From Mangrovibrevibacter kandeliae (lineage in GTDB: Bacteria; Pseudomonadota; Alphaproteobacteria; Rhizobiales; Rhizobiaceae), in contig NZ_JANIFJ010000001.1 of the NCBI RefSeq assembly GCF_024519155.1, positions 434,001-498,000 on the forward strand: a DNA stretch of 64,000 bases, written 5' to 3'. The notes beneath the pieces were generated by a model. It saw only the letters and a list, made by a program, of their open reading frames with translations. It was not told where the DNA came from and searched no databases. How positions within the stretch are numbered: position 1 is the first letter of the stretch; every line of letters starts with the position of its first letter. The position numbers and the translations under genes were made by a program. Shown here piece after piece: positions 18,238-29,456 of this stretch.

Positions 18238-18882
18238 ATGGCCGAGGAGATCGTTTTCTACACCAATCCGAAGTCGCGCGCGCGGACGGTGCGCTGGATG
18301 CTGGAGGAGGTCGGGCAGCCCTATCGGGCGGAGGTGCTCGACTTCGGCCCGCCGATGAAGACGGCGCAATACCGAGCGGTGAACCCGATGGGCAAGGTGC
18401 CGGCGATCCGGCACGGCGCTACGGTCGTGACCGAGGTTGCGGCGATCTGCGCCTATCTCGCCGACGCCTTTCCGGAGGCGGGCCTTGCGCCAACCGCGAG
18501 CGATCCGGCGCGCGGTCCCTATTACCGCTGGCTGTTCTTCAGCGCCGGGCCGGTCGAGTATGCGCTGATCGACAAGGCGCTCGGCGTCAGCGTTCCGAGC
18601 GAGCGCCGCGGCATGGTCGGCTATGGCTGCTACGAGGACATGGTCGAGACGCTCGACCAGCTGCTCTCGGGCACGGACTACGTCGCCGGCAACCGCTTCA
18701 CGGCCGCCGACCTCTGCCTGGGCGCCCTGCTCAACTGGACCATGGCCTTCGGCATCATGGACAAGCGGCCGAGCTTCGAGCGCTACGTAAGTCGGCTGAC
18801 GGAGCGGCCCGCCTACGGGCGCGCGACTGCCATCGACGAGGCGCTGATCGCGGAGGCGACGCAACCACCCTCCGTCGCCTGA
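18238..18882 (+). CDS. Glutathione S-transferase family protein
   Basis: A 214-residue cytosolic GST. The N-terminal thioredoxin fold (EEIVFYTNPKSRARTVRWML) uses a Ser/Arg segment at the active site, and MGKVPAIRHGATVVTEVAAI supplies the cis-proline and gamma-glutamyl-binding residues. The C-terminal helical domain has NRFTAADLCLGALL. GGAGGA lies upstream of ATG 18238. It is transcribed away from the amino-acid importer; the substrate is unknown. Confidence 0.88.
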   Translation: MAEEIVFYTNPKSRARTVRWMLEEVGQPYRAEVLDFGPPMKTAQYRAVNPMGKVPAIRHGATVVTEVAAICAYLADAFPEAGLAPTASDPARGPYYRWLFFSAGPVEYALIDKALGVSVPSERRGMVGYGCYEDMVETLDQLLSGTDYVAGNRFTAADLCLGALLNWTMAFGIMDKRPSFERYVSRLTERPAYGRATAIDEALIAEATQPPSVA

Positions 18883-18943
18883 GCCTCAGGTCGTTCGTCG
18901 AAGGCCATTGCCCTTCCCGTCAAGTCGGGGTATCGCTTTCACC

Positions 18944-18991
18944 ATGTCGATCGCGCGCAACCTGAATGGCTGGTGGTGGGTCCGCTTGTAG
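18944..18991 (+). CDS. trpL: trp leader peptide
   Basis: A 15-residue open frame beginning ATG at 18944 encodes MSIARNLNGWWWVRL and stops at 18989-18991. Three consecutive Trp codons (18971-18979) are the control codons: ribosome stalling there under tryptophan starvation would allow antitermination. It lies 115 bases before trpE(G), matching the known rhizobial trpLE(G) layout. Confidence 0.93.
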   Translation: MSIARNLNGWWWVRL

Positions 18992-19057
18992 CGGCCTCGC
19001 ACTGACGCGCGCGTTCGAGTGAAAGGGCCGCTACGGATCACCTCCGGCGGCCTTTTT
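18982..19057 (+). promoter_or_regulatory. trp attenuator: pause hairpin, antiterminator, terminator
   Basis: Three exclusive structures can be read. Pause hairpin: CCGCT (18982-18986) with AGCGG (18990-18994). Antiterminator: GTAGCGGCC (18988-18996) with GGCCGCTAC (19026-19034), nine perfect pairs. Terminator: GGCCGC plus CGGA (19026-19031, 19034-19037) with TCCG plus GCGGCC (19043-19052), followed by five Ts (19053-19057). The Trp codons sit just ahead of the pause hairpin, as the classical attenuation model requires. Confidence 0.92.
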
Positions 19058-19106
19058 CGTTTGCGGCGCCGGTCGGTCCGGGCGGATGTTCGGAGGAAGC
19101 GGAACC

Positions 19107-21296
19107 ATGGCTTTGGAACGGCTCGATAGCGGCGCCGAGTGCTACGTGACGGCAGGCGGCATCGCCGTGACCCGGCGACGGGATCCGGTGCCTTATGCAG
19201 GCGCCATCGATCCCTATGTCGAGCGGCTGAACACCCGGCTCGGTGCGGTGTTTTCCTCCAACTACGAATACCCCGGTCGCTACACCCGCTGGGACACGGC
19301 GATCGTCGATCCGCCGCTGGTGCTGACCTCGGCGGCGCGCAGCGTGACCATCGAGGCCCAGAACCCGCGCGGCGAGGTGCTGCTCGGCTTCGTCTCCGAG
19401 GCGCTGGACGGACACGAGGACGTTGCGGAAATGAGCGTTGCCGCTCAGCGCCTCGAGCTGACGGTCAAACGGCCCGACCGCGCCTTCACCGAAGAGGAGC
19501 GCTCGCGGGTTCCCACGGTGTTCTCGGTGCTGCGCGCAATCACCGCCCTCTTCAAGGCGGCCGAGGACGAGGTGCTCGGCCTCTACGGCGCCTTCGGCTA
19601 CGACCTCGCCTTCCAGTTCGATCCGGTCGAGGAGACGCTGCCACGTCCCGGCGATCAGCGCGATCTCGTCCTGTTCCTGCCGGACGAGGTGCTGATGGTC
19701 GACCACTATACGGCGACCGCCTATGTCGAGCGCTTCGACTTTGCCAGAGGCGGCCGGACGACCGCGGGGCTTGCCGGCGGCGGCAGCGACGCGCCGTTCG
19801 TTCATGCCGACCGTATCCCGCCGCGCGGCGACCACAAGCCCGGCGAATACGCCGAGCTGGTACGCCGGGCCAAGGAGAAGTTCATGCGCGGCGACCTCTT
19901 CGAGGTCGTCCCCGGCCAGACCTTCTACGAGCGCGCGGAGGGGCGGCCATCGGAGATTTCCAAGCGGCTGAAGGCAATCAATCCCTCGCCCTACTCGTTC
20001 TTCATCAATCTCGGCGGCAACGAGTTCCTGATCGGCGCCTCGCCCGAGATGTTCGTGCGGGTCAACGGCCGGCGGGTGGAGACCTGCCCGATTTCCGGCA
20101 CGATCAAGCGCGGCGACGATGCCATCTCCGACTCCGAGCAGATCCTGAAGCTGCTCAACTCCAAGAAGGACGAGTCGGAGCTGACGATGTGCTCCGACGT
20201 CGACCGCAACGACAAGAGCCGGGTCTGCGAGCCGGGCTCGGTGCGGGTGATCGGCCGGCGGCAGATCGAGATGTATTCGCGCCTGATCCATACGGTCGAC
20301 CACATCGAGGGCCGGCTGCGCGAGGGGATGGACGCCTTCGACGCCTTTCTCAGCCACGCCTGGGCGGTCACGGTGACCGGTGCGCCGAAGCTCTGGGCGA
20401 TGCGCTTCATCGAAAAGAACGAGAAGAGCCCGCGCGCCTGGTATGGCGGCGCGGTCGGCATGATCCACTTCAACGGCGACATGAACACCGGCCTGACGTT
20501 GCGGACCATCCGCCTCAAGGACGGGATCGCCGAGGTGCGGGCCGGCGCCACCCTGCTCTACGACTCCAATCCGGAGGAGGAGGAGGCCGAGACCGAACTC
20601 AAGGCCTCGGCCATGCGCTCGGCGATCCGCGAGGCGGGCACGCCCAACGCGGGCGAGCGCGAGCGGACGGGCGCCAATGTGGGCGAGGGGCTGAAGATCC
20701 TCCTCGTCGACCATGAGGACTCCTTCGTGCACACGCTCGCCAACTACTTCCGCCAGACCGGCGCGGAGGTTTCGACCGTGCGCACGCCGGTGCCGGCCGA
20801 GATCTTCGATCGCGTCGCGCCGGATCTCGTGGTGCTGTCGCCGGGGCCGGGCAACCCGTCCGACTTCGACTGCAAGGGCACGATCGCAGTGGCGCGCAAG
20901 CGCGGCACGCCGATCTTCGGCGTCTGCCTCGGCCTGCAGGCGCTCGCCGAGGCCTATGGCGGCACGCTGCGCCAGCTGCACGTGCCGGTGCACGGCAAGC
21001 CGTCGCGCATCCGCGTCAGCAATCCCGGCATCATCTTCTCGGGCCTGCCGAACGAGGTCACGGTCGGGCGCTATCATTCGATCTTCGCCGACCCGGTGCG
21101 CCTGCCGAAGGACTTCGAGGTGACGGCCGAGACCGAGGACGGCGTCGTCATGGCGTTCGAGCACCGCAGCGAGCCGGTGGCGGCCGTGCAGTTCCATCCG
21201 GAGTCCATCATGAGCCTCGGCGGCCAGGCCGGCCTCAGGATGATCGAGAACATCGTCGCGCATCTGGCGCGCCGTGCGCGCGAAAAGGCCGCGTGA
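19107..21296 (+). CDS. trpE: Fused anthranilate synthase TrpE(G)
   Basis: This one-chain anthranilate synthase converts chorismate and glutamine to anthranilate, the first committed step to tryptophan. Residues to about 510 are the TrpE synthase part, with [26 protein letters not shown] and [14 protein letters not shown]. The C-terminal part is the TrpG amidotransferase, with the nucleophile in FGVCLGLQ and the HPES histidine/glutamate. The 729-residue length matches rhizobial TrpE(G). ATG 19107 has GGAGGAAG upstream. Expression should be controlled by the trpL attenuator. The next gene starts within its stop codon. Confidence 0.95.
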   Translation: MALERLDSGAECYVTAGGIAVTRRRDPVPYAGAIDPYVERLNTRLGAVFSSNYEYPGRYTRWDTAIVDPPLVLTSAARSVTIEAQNPRGEVLLGFVSEALDGHEDVAEMSVAAQRLELTVKRPDRAFTEEERSRVPTVFSVLRAITALFKAAEDEVLGLYGAFGYDLAFQFDPVEETLPRPGDQRDLVLFLPDEVLMVDHYTATAYVERFDFARGGRTTAGLAGGGSDAPFVHADRIPPRGDHKPGEYAELVRRAKEKFMRGDLFEVVPGQTFYERAEGRPSEISKRLKAINPSPYSFFINLGGNEFLIGASPEMFVRVNGRRVETCPISGTIKRGDDAISDSEQILKLLNSKKDESELTMCSDVDRNDKSRVCEPGSVRVIGRRQIEMYSRLIHTVDHIEGRLREGMDAFDAFLSHAWAVTVTGAPKLWAMRFIEKNEKSPRAWYGGAVGMIHFNGDMNTGLTLRTIRLKDGIAEVRAGATLLYDSNPEEEEAETELKASAMRSAIREAGTPNAGERERTGANVGEGLKILLVDHEDSFVHTLANYFRQTGAEVSTVRTPVPAEIFDRVAPDLVVLSPGPGNPSDFDCKGTIAVARKRGTPIFGVCLGLQALAEAYGGTLRQLHVPVHGKPSRIRVSNPGIIFSGLPNEVTVGRYHSIFADPVRLPKDFEVTAETEDGVVMAFEHRSEPVAAVQFHPESIMSLGGQAGLRMIENIVAHLARRAREKAA

Positions 21297-22213
21297 GCAA
21301 GCTGTCGTCAAAGCCGCACGGGAAGGCCGCGCTGATGCAGCGGATCGCCATGGCGAGCATCGCCGTGGCGCTCCTCGTCATGGGACTGAAGTACGCCGCC
21401 TATCTCGAGACCGGTTCGATCGCGCTCCTGTCGGATGCGCTGGAGTCGATCGTCAACGTCATCACCGGGGTGATCGCGCTCTGGGCGATCACCGTCAGCT
21501 ACAAGCCGGCAGACAAGGATCACCCCTTCGGGCATCACAAGGCGGAGTACTTTTCGGCAGTCGTTGAAGGCGTTCTGATCGTCGTCGCCGCGCTCCTGAT
21601 CCTGCGCGAGGCGTGGAGTGCGATCGAGAACCCGCGCGGCCTCGACACGCCTCTGGCGGGGCTCGCGATCAACGGCGTCGCCACCATCCTGAACTTCGGC
21701 TGGGCGCTCTTTCTGCTGCGCACCGGTGCGAGCCGACGCTCGCCGGCGCTGACCGCCGACGGGCGGCACATCCTGGCGGACGTGGTGACTTCGGTGGGCG
21801 TCCTCGTGGGCCTGCTGATCGCGGCGTTGACCGGCTGGGCGATCCTCGACCCGCTCCTCGCGGCCCTCGTCGCCGTCAACATCCTGCGCGAGGGCTGGCT
21901 GGTGGTGACGACCTCGCTGAGCAGCCTGATGGATCAGGCGATCGACCCGCAGGAGGAGGTGCGGGTTCGCGAGGTGATCTCGGCCAATGCCGATGGGGCG
22001 ATCGAGGTGCACGATCTGAAGACCCGGCTCGCCGGCCGCGCGATGTTCATCGAATTCCATCTCGTGGTGCCGAGCGCGATGACGGTCGGAATATCCCATG
22101 CCATCTGCGACCGGATCGAGGACGCCCTGCACGCCGCCTTCGAGAGTTCACGCGTGACCATCCATGTCGAGCCGGAGGACGAAGCCAAGCAGGTCGGCGT
22201 CCCGGTGCTGTAG
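21293..22213 (+). CDS. Cation diffusion facilitator metal exporter
   Basis: A 306-residue CDF-family inner-membrane antiporter, expected to export zinc, iron or manganese using the proton gradient. Six helices are visible; the metal-site motifs are SDALES in helix 2 and [12 protein letters not shown] after helix 3, and the C-terminal cytoplasmic domain includes the IHVEPE end. The GTG start overlaps the trpE(G) stop by four bases (GTGA), so it is translationally coupled to tryptophan synthesis without obvious metabolic logic; ATG 21335 is an alternative start. The metal is not predictable by eye. Confidence 0.88.
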   Translation: MSKLSSKPHGKAALMQRIAMASIAVALLVMGLKYAAYLETGSIALLSDALESIVNVITGVIALWAITVSYKPADKDHPFGHHKAEYFSAVVEGVLIVVAALLILREAWSAIENPRGLDTPLAGLAINGVATILNFGWALFLLRTGASRRSPALTADGRHILADVVTSVGVLVGLLIAALTGWAILDPLLAALVAVNILREGWLVVTTSLSSLMDQAIDPQEEVRVREVISANADGAIEVHDLKTRLAGRAMFIEFHLVVPSAMTVGISHAICDRIEDALHAAFESSRVTIHVEPEDEAKQVGVPVL

Positions 22214-22291
22214 AGCCCTCCGACCCGCATTCGGTTGGCGAACACTCCTTGAGGGTATCCGAAACGACACACCGTTCCGCTACCGGCTCTC

Positions 22292-22306
22292 CTTAATTCG
22301 GTTAAG
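22292..22306. promoter_or_regulatory. Inverted repeat CTTAA-N5-TTAAG upstream of the kinase gene
   Basis: CTTAA (22292-22296) and TTAAG (22302-22306) form an AT-rich inverted repeat about 100 bases before the histidine kinase start. It resembles a CtrA box but has five rather than seven bases between the TTAA halves, so assignment to CtrA is not supported. Confidence 0.25.
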
Positions 22307-22404
22307 ATCGTTAGGCAGGTGCGAAAAGCTGCCGCACCGCGCGGGATGTTGGGGAAGGGTCGGGTCTGTTCGTGCGGAAGCCCGGGGCCGAGTGAAAGGG
22401 GTCG

Positions 22405-23502
22405 ATGCAGAACAGCTTCAAGCCGGACGGCGCAGCGCAGTCTCGCCCGCTCTGGGTCGCCTACAAGCTGTTCGCCAGCACGGACCGCATCCGCAACTGC
22501 CCGCGGCGGCGCTGGAGCCTGGCTGCCGTCGCCTTCGCACTTGGCCTGTCGCTGCGGTTCTGGACCGACGATCTCCTGCCGGCCGGCTTCCCGTACCTGA
22601 CCTTCTTTCCTGCGGTCATTCTCACCGCCTTCTTCGGCGGACGCGCACCGGGCGTCGTCGTCGCCGCGGCGAGCGGCCTGTGCGCCTGGTACTTCTTCAT
22701 CCCGCCCTTCGACTCTTTCGGACTCAACCCCGGCGCGGCGACGGCGCTCGTCTTCTACGTGGTGATCGTCACGGTCGACGTGTCGCTGATCCACTGGATG
22801 CACCAGGTGACCGACCGGCTGCGCGAGGAGCGCGAGACGGCGGCGCGCTTCGCTGCCGAGCGCGACACGCTGTTTAAGGAGATGCAGCACCGCGTCTCGA
22901 ACAATCTCGCGGTCATCTCCTCCATGCTCTCGGCGCAGGCCCGCGGCCTCGGCGGCGAGGCTGCGGCCGCGCTTGCCCAGGCCGCCGCGCGCGTCAACCT
23001 CGTCGCCAAGATCCAGCGCCAGCTCTACGATCCCTCGCGCCAGAGCGTCGAGTTCGGTCCTTATCTGGAGAGCCTTGGGGCGGACCTGCTGCGCGCCTCC
23101 GACGCGGGGCACGTGACCTACAGGGTCGAGGCCGAGCCGGTGCGGGTGCCGGCGCATCTGGCGGTGCCTCTGGGGCTGATCGCGACCGAGCTCATCGCCA
23201 ATGCCGTCGAGCACGGCTTTGCCGGGGCGCGGCGCGGGGTCCTCAGGGTGGACCTGCGGCGCGATGCGGCGGACGGCGTGGCCGAGGTGGAGGGGACGCC
23301 GATCCGCTTTTCCGTCTCGGACGACGGGCCGGGCTGGCCGGACGGGTTTTCGGTGGAGAACACCGGCAATCTCGGCATGCGCATCATCGCCTCGCTCACC
23401 CAGCAGCTGCGCGGCGACGTCGCGCTGCGGAACGAGGGTGGCGCGGTGGCGGTGGTCCGCTTCGTGCTGCCGGATGAGGATTCCGCACCGACGCCGGCTT
23501 GA
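22405..23502 (+). CDS. Membrane sensor histidine kinase, HisKA_2/HWE type
   Basis: A 365-residue kinase. Residues about 35-135 form a DUF4118 membrane domain with four helices, as in KdpD. The phosphoacceptor block EMQHRVSNNLAVISSML (about 155-171) is of the HisKA_2/HWE class, and the ATPase domain has ELIANAVEHGF (N-box) and DDGPGWPDG (G1). Such kinases in alphaproteobacteria usually act on separate single-domain or PhyR-type regulators. No response regulator is adjacent, so it is an orphan. The signal is unknown. Confidence 0.88.
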   Translation: MQNSFKPDGAAQSRPLWVAYKLFASTDRIRNCPRRRWSLAAVAFALGLSLRFWTDDLLPAGFPYLTFFPAVILTAFFGGRAPGVVVAAASGLCAWYFFIPPFDSFGLNPGAATALVFYVVIVTVDVSLIHWMHQVTDRLREERETAARFAAERDTLFKEMQHRVSNNLAVISSMLSAQARGLGGEAAAALAQAAARVNLVAKIQRQLYDPSRQSVEFGPYLESLGADLLRASDAGHVTYRVEAEPVRVPAHLAVPLGLIATELIANAVEHGFAGARRGVLRVDLRRDAADGVAEVEGTPIRFSVSDDGPGWPDGFSVENTGNLGMRIIASLTQQLRGDVALRNEGGAVAVVRFVLPDEDSAPTPA

Positions 23503-23533
23503 ACCTTGATCCGGTTCGGGTATTGTGGCGCCC

Positions 23534-23635
23534 ATGATGACGCGCCACGACCCCCGGATGTCGATGATCGCGCCGCGCGATGCGGCCGCGTCTCCCTGCG
23601 CGCTTCTCGGCCTCGGCCTGCTTCTCAGCCTTAGC

Positions 23636-23656
<21 letters not shown>
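23534..23656 (+). CDS. Leucine-rich leader peptide upstream of leuA
   Basis: A short frame from ATG 23534 (or ATGs at 23537, 23558 or 23564) to TGA 23654-23656 encodes up to 40 residues, with seven leucines in the ten residues LLGLGLLLSL. It lies about 145 bases before leuA and ends just before inverted repeats. Leucine-codon leaders controlling leuA by attenuation are known in alphaproteobacteria. The exact start is uncertain. Confidence 0.75.
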
Positions 23657-27147
<3,491 letters not shown>

Positions 27148-27212
27148 GCATCGGCGCAACATCGCTGTTGACGGCGCCTGGAAGGGTCTGGCCGACACCG
27201 CCTGGTCGGGTC

Positions 27213-27233
27213 TATAATTTAACGTCTTGTTAA
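27213..27233 (+). promoter_or_regulatory. TATAAT -10 box followed by a CtrA-type box
   Basis: TATAAT (27213-27218) is followed at once by TTAA-N7-TTAA (27219-27233), the exact consensus spacing of CtrA boxes in alphaproteobacteria. The box would overlap the transcription start, a position typical of repression. It lies 22 bases before the gene at 27256. No strong -35 hexamer is seen. Confidence 0.65.
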
Positions 27234-27255
27234 GTTCAGTGAATCCGAGGCCGTC

Positions 27256-27870
27256 ATGGGCGAGGGGAGCCACAACATCGCGTCGCTCGGCGGCGCCCGT
27301 CGGCTGACCGATGCGGTTCGCGCCGCCAAGATTTCGGCGGCGCATCGCTCCGACGTGGTCATCGACATCCGGGAAGCCGACCTCGCGCGTCTGGAAATCC
27401 TCGCGGAAGTGCTCCAGCCGGTCACCGAGGAGGTGCCGAGCGAGGACGACCTCTTCGACTTCATGCTCGCGCGCGGCCCGCAGCCGCGGTACTGGGTGGA
27501 CGGTACGGCGCATGTCTCGATGGCCCGTGACCGGCGGACCTATCGCCTGTTGCGCGAGACGCGCATCGGGCGTGTGGTGCTCGCCGAGTCGGACGACGTG
27601 CGCATCATCGCCGACCGCGTGACGGACTACGTCGCCGAGCGGATCGTGGAGCGCGACCGTGCCTATGCCGTGACCGACGGCATCTCCACCCGGATCGCCG
27701 ATCGCGAGCGACACGCGGTCGTCAGCGACGACGCGCCGCTGCGCCGCAAGGCCGGCGCTGCGCGAGCCTCGGAGTTCGTGGTCGCATTGACCTGGCTGAT
27801 GATCGGCGTCGTGGTCGGCGCAGGCGCCCTGTTCGCGATCGCGGCCTGGCGGGGCTTCACGCTCAACTGA
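27256..27870 (+). CDS. Hypothetical single-pass membrane protein
   Basis: I do not recognise the family of this 204-residue protein. It has a soluble, charged N-terminal ~170 residues (mixed alpha/beta, with a pattern of Arg/Asp-rich strands such as RDRRTYRLLRETRIGRVVL) and one strong C-terminal transmembrane segment (about 176-198) followed by five or so residues, so it is probably tail-anchored in the inner membrane. A CtrA-type box in its promoter suggests cell-cycle control. It converges with a phosphoesterase gene. Confidence 0.75.
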   Translation: MGEGSHNIASLGGARRLTDAVRAAKISAAHRSDVVIDIREADLARLEILAEVLQPVTEEVPSEDDLFDFMLARGPQPRYWVDGTAHVSMARDRRTYRLLRETRIGRVVLAESDDVRIIADRVTDYVAERIVERDRAYAVTDGISTRIADRERHAVVSDDAPLRRKAGAARASEFVVALTWLMIGVVVGAGALFAIAAWRGFTLN

Positions 27871-27897
27871 TGCGGCGGCGGGGCAGACGCGCGCCCC

Positions 27898-28860
27898 TCA
27901 TGTCTCCATTTGCGCCTGTGGCGCATCGACATGCGGGCGGATGTCGATCAGTCGCCCCGCTCGTTCGATCACCCGCTCGCGGATCCAGTCGATGCCGGAG
28001 CCGTCCGGCCGCTCGCCGCGCTCGCGCTGGGTGAGCGTCCAGCGGTGCGGCTCGCCCTCGATCTCGAAGAGATTGTAGCGTGCCGCCGGCTTCTCGGCAC
28101 CGGCGCTCTGGCTGGCGGAGGGCACGCCGACGACCGGTACCATGGTCCCGTCCGGCCCCGGCAGCCAGTGCAGCGTGTCGAGATGGGTGTGACCGTGCAG
28201 GACGAGATCGGCGCCGATCTCGCGGATCAGCTTGGAGAAGAGCTGCTTGCCGATCAGGCGCTTGCTCCAGGCCGCCGCCCCGATCACCGGCGGGTGGTGG
28301 ATCATCACGACGCGGAAGTGGCCGGTCGAGCGGCAGCTTTCGAGCAGGCGGGCGAGTGCGATCGCCTGGCCGCGCCGGAACGTTCCCGTCGCAAGGAAGG
28401 GCGCGGTCGCCTCGGCACTCGAGACACCGAAGAGCGCGACGTTGCCGCGCACCCGCAGGTAGGGGAAGGCGCGTTCGATCGCCGTCAGCGGATTGTCGCC
28501 GATCATGTAGGCGTGCCACTCGTGGCTGACCCGCTTGAGCGCGCCGGGCACATAGGCGTCGTGGTTGCCCGGAACGAGCGACACGTCCTGCGCCGATCCG
28601 AGGCTTTCGAGCCAGAGCCTGGCCGCGGTGATCTCCTGGCGGGTCGCCAGGTTGACGAGGTCGCCCGTGACGGCGACATGGTCGGGGCACTGACCCTTCA
28701 TGTCGTTGACGAGGCGCGTGAGAACGTCGCCGAACATCGTCCGGCTGCGGTTGCGGTGCCAGTTGACGAAGCCGGTGACGCGCTTTGAGGCAAGCTCGCG
28801 CAGCGAGAGGTCCGGAAGCGGGCCGAGATGGATATCGGAGAGATGAGCGAGCTTGAACAT
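27898..28860 (-). CDS. Calcineurin-like metallophosphoesterase
   Basis: A 320-residue phosphoesterase of the calcineurin superfamily. All metal motifs are visible in order: HLSDIHLG at the N-terminus, VTGDLVNL, PGNHDAY, MIHHP and LHGHTHLDT. Members hydrolyse cyclic nucleotides, lipids or nucleotides; the substrate cannot be told. The start MFKLAHLSDIHLG at 28860 is chosen because the motif normally lies at the very N-terminus; an ATG at 28902 is in frame but has no ribosome site. Confidence 0.85.
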   Translation of the reverse strand: MFKLAHLSDIHLGPLPDLSLRELASKRVTGFVNWHRNRSRTMFGDVLTRLVNDMKGQCPDHVAVTGDLVNLATRQEITAARLWLESLGSAQDVSLVPGNHDAYVPGALKRVSHEWHAYMIGDNPLTAIERAFPYLRVRGNVALFGVSSAEATAPFLATGTFRRGQAIALARLLESCRSTGHFRVVMIHHPPVIGAAAWSKRLIGKQLFSKLIREIGADLVLHGHTHLDTLHWLPGPDGTMVPVVGVPSASQSAGAEKPAARYNLFEIEGEPHRWTLTQRERGERPDGSGIDWIRERVIERAGRLIDIRPHVDAPQAQMET

Positions 28861-28919
28861 CCTGTGAATGGTAGGGCGCTTTGCAGTGACATGGAACCGC
28901 ATCGGCCGGGTGACGACGC

Positions 28920-29450
28920 GTGAGCGTGCGGTGGTCGGGCAGCGGAGGCGGCAGAGAGAGGCGTTTTGAGGCTTCGACCACGCCGGGGGGCCGCAAGCCG
29001 TCGCCGCTGTTGCGCGCGCTGCATCTCTATCATCTTCTCAGCCGGCCGCTGACGCTCGGCGTGCGGGGGATTGTCACCCACGGCGATGGCCGGATCTTCC
29101 TCGTGCGCCACACCTATGTCGACGGCTGGTATCTACCGGGCGGCGGTGTCGAGCCGGACGAACCGGCGGAGACGGCGCTCCGGCGCGAGCTCGAGGAGGA
29201 GGGCAACATCGAGCTTGTGGAGCCGCCTCGACTCCTGGGGGTCTACCTGAACCGCAACGCCTCGCGGCGCGATCACGTGCTGCTCTACCGCTGCGGCGCT
29301 TTTCGGCAGGGAGAGCCGAAGCGTCCCGACAGGGAGATCGCCGAAAGCGGGTTCTTCTCGCGCGACGCCCTGCCGGAGGGCACGACGCCGGCCACGCGGC
29401 GACGGCTGAGCGAGCTCGACGTCACCGACGGCCGGCCGCTCTTCTGGTGA
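28920..29450 (+). CDS. Nudix hydrolase
   Basis: A 176-residue Nudix pyrophosphohydrolase. The Nudix box GGGVEPDEPAETALRRELEE continuing EGNI (about residues 82-105) has all the required Glu and Arg residues. A hydrophobic stretch LLRALHLYHLLSRPLTLGVRG precedes the domain. GTG 28920 starts it; another GTG at 28926 is equally possible. It is divergent from the phosphoesterase and convergent (six bases) with the next gene. The substrate is unknown. Confidence 0.85.
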   Translation: MSVRWSGSGGGRERRFEASTTPGGRKPSPLLRALHLYHLLSRPLTLGVRGIVTHGDGRIFLVRHTYVDGWYLPGGGVEPDEPAETALRRELEEEGNIELVEPPRLLGVYLNRNASRRDHVLLYRCGAFRQGEPKRPDREIAESGFFSRDALPEGTTPATRRRLSELDVTDGRPLFW

Positions 29451-29456
29451 ACCCGA

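Noticed and set aside
22292-22306. CtrA box upstream of the histidine kinase
   Set aside because: The two TTAA halves are five bases apart, not seven, so it does not meet the CtrA consensus.
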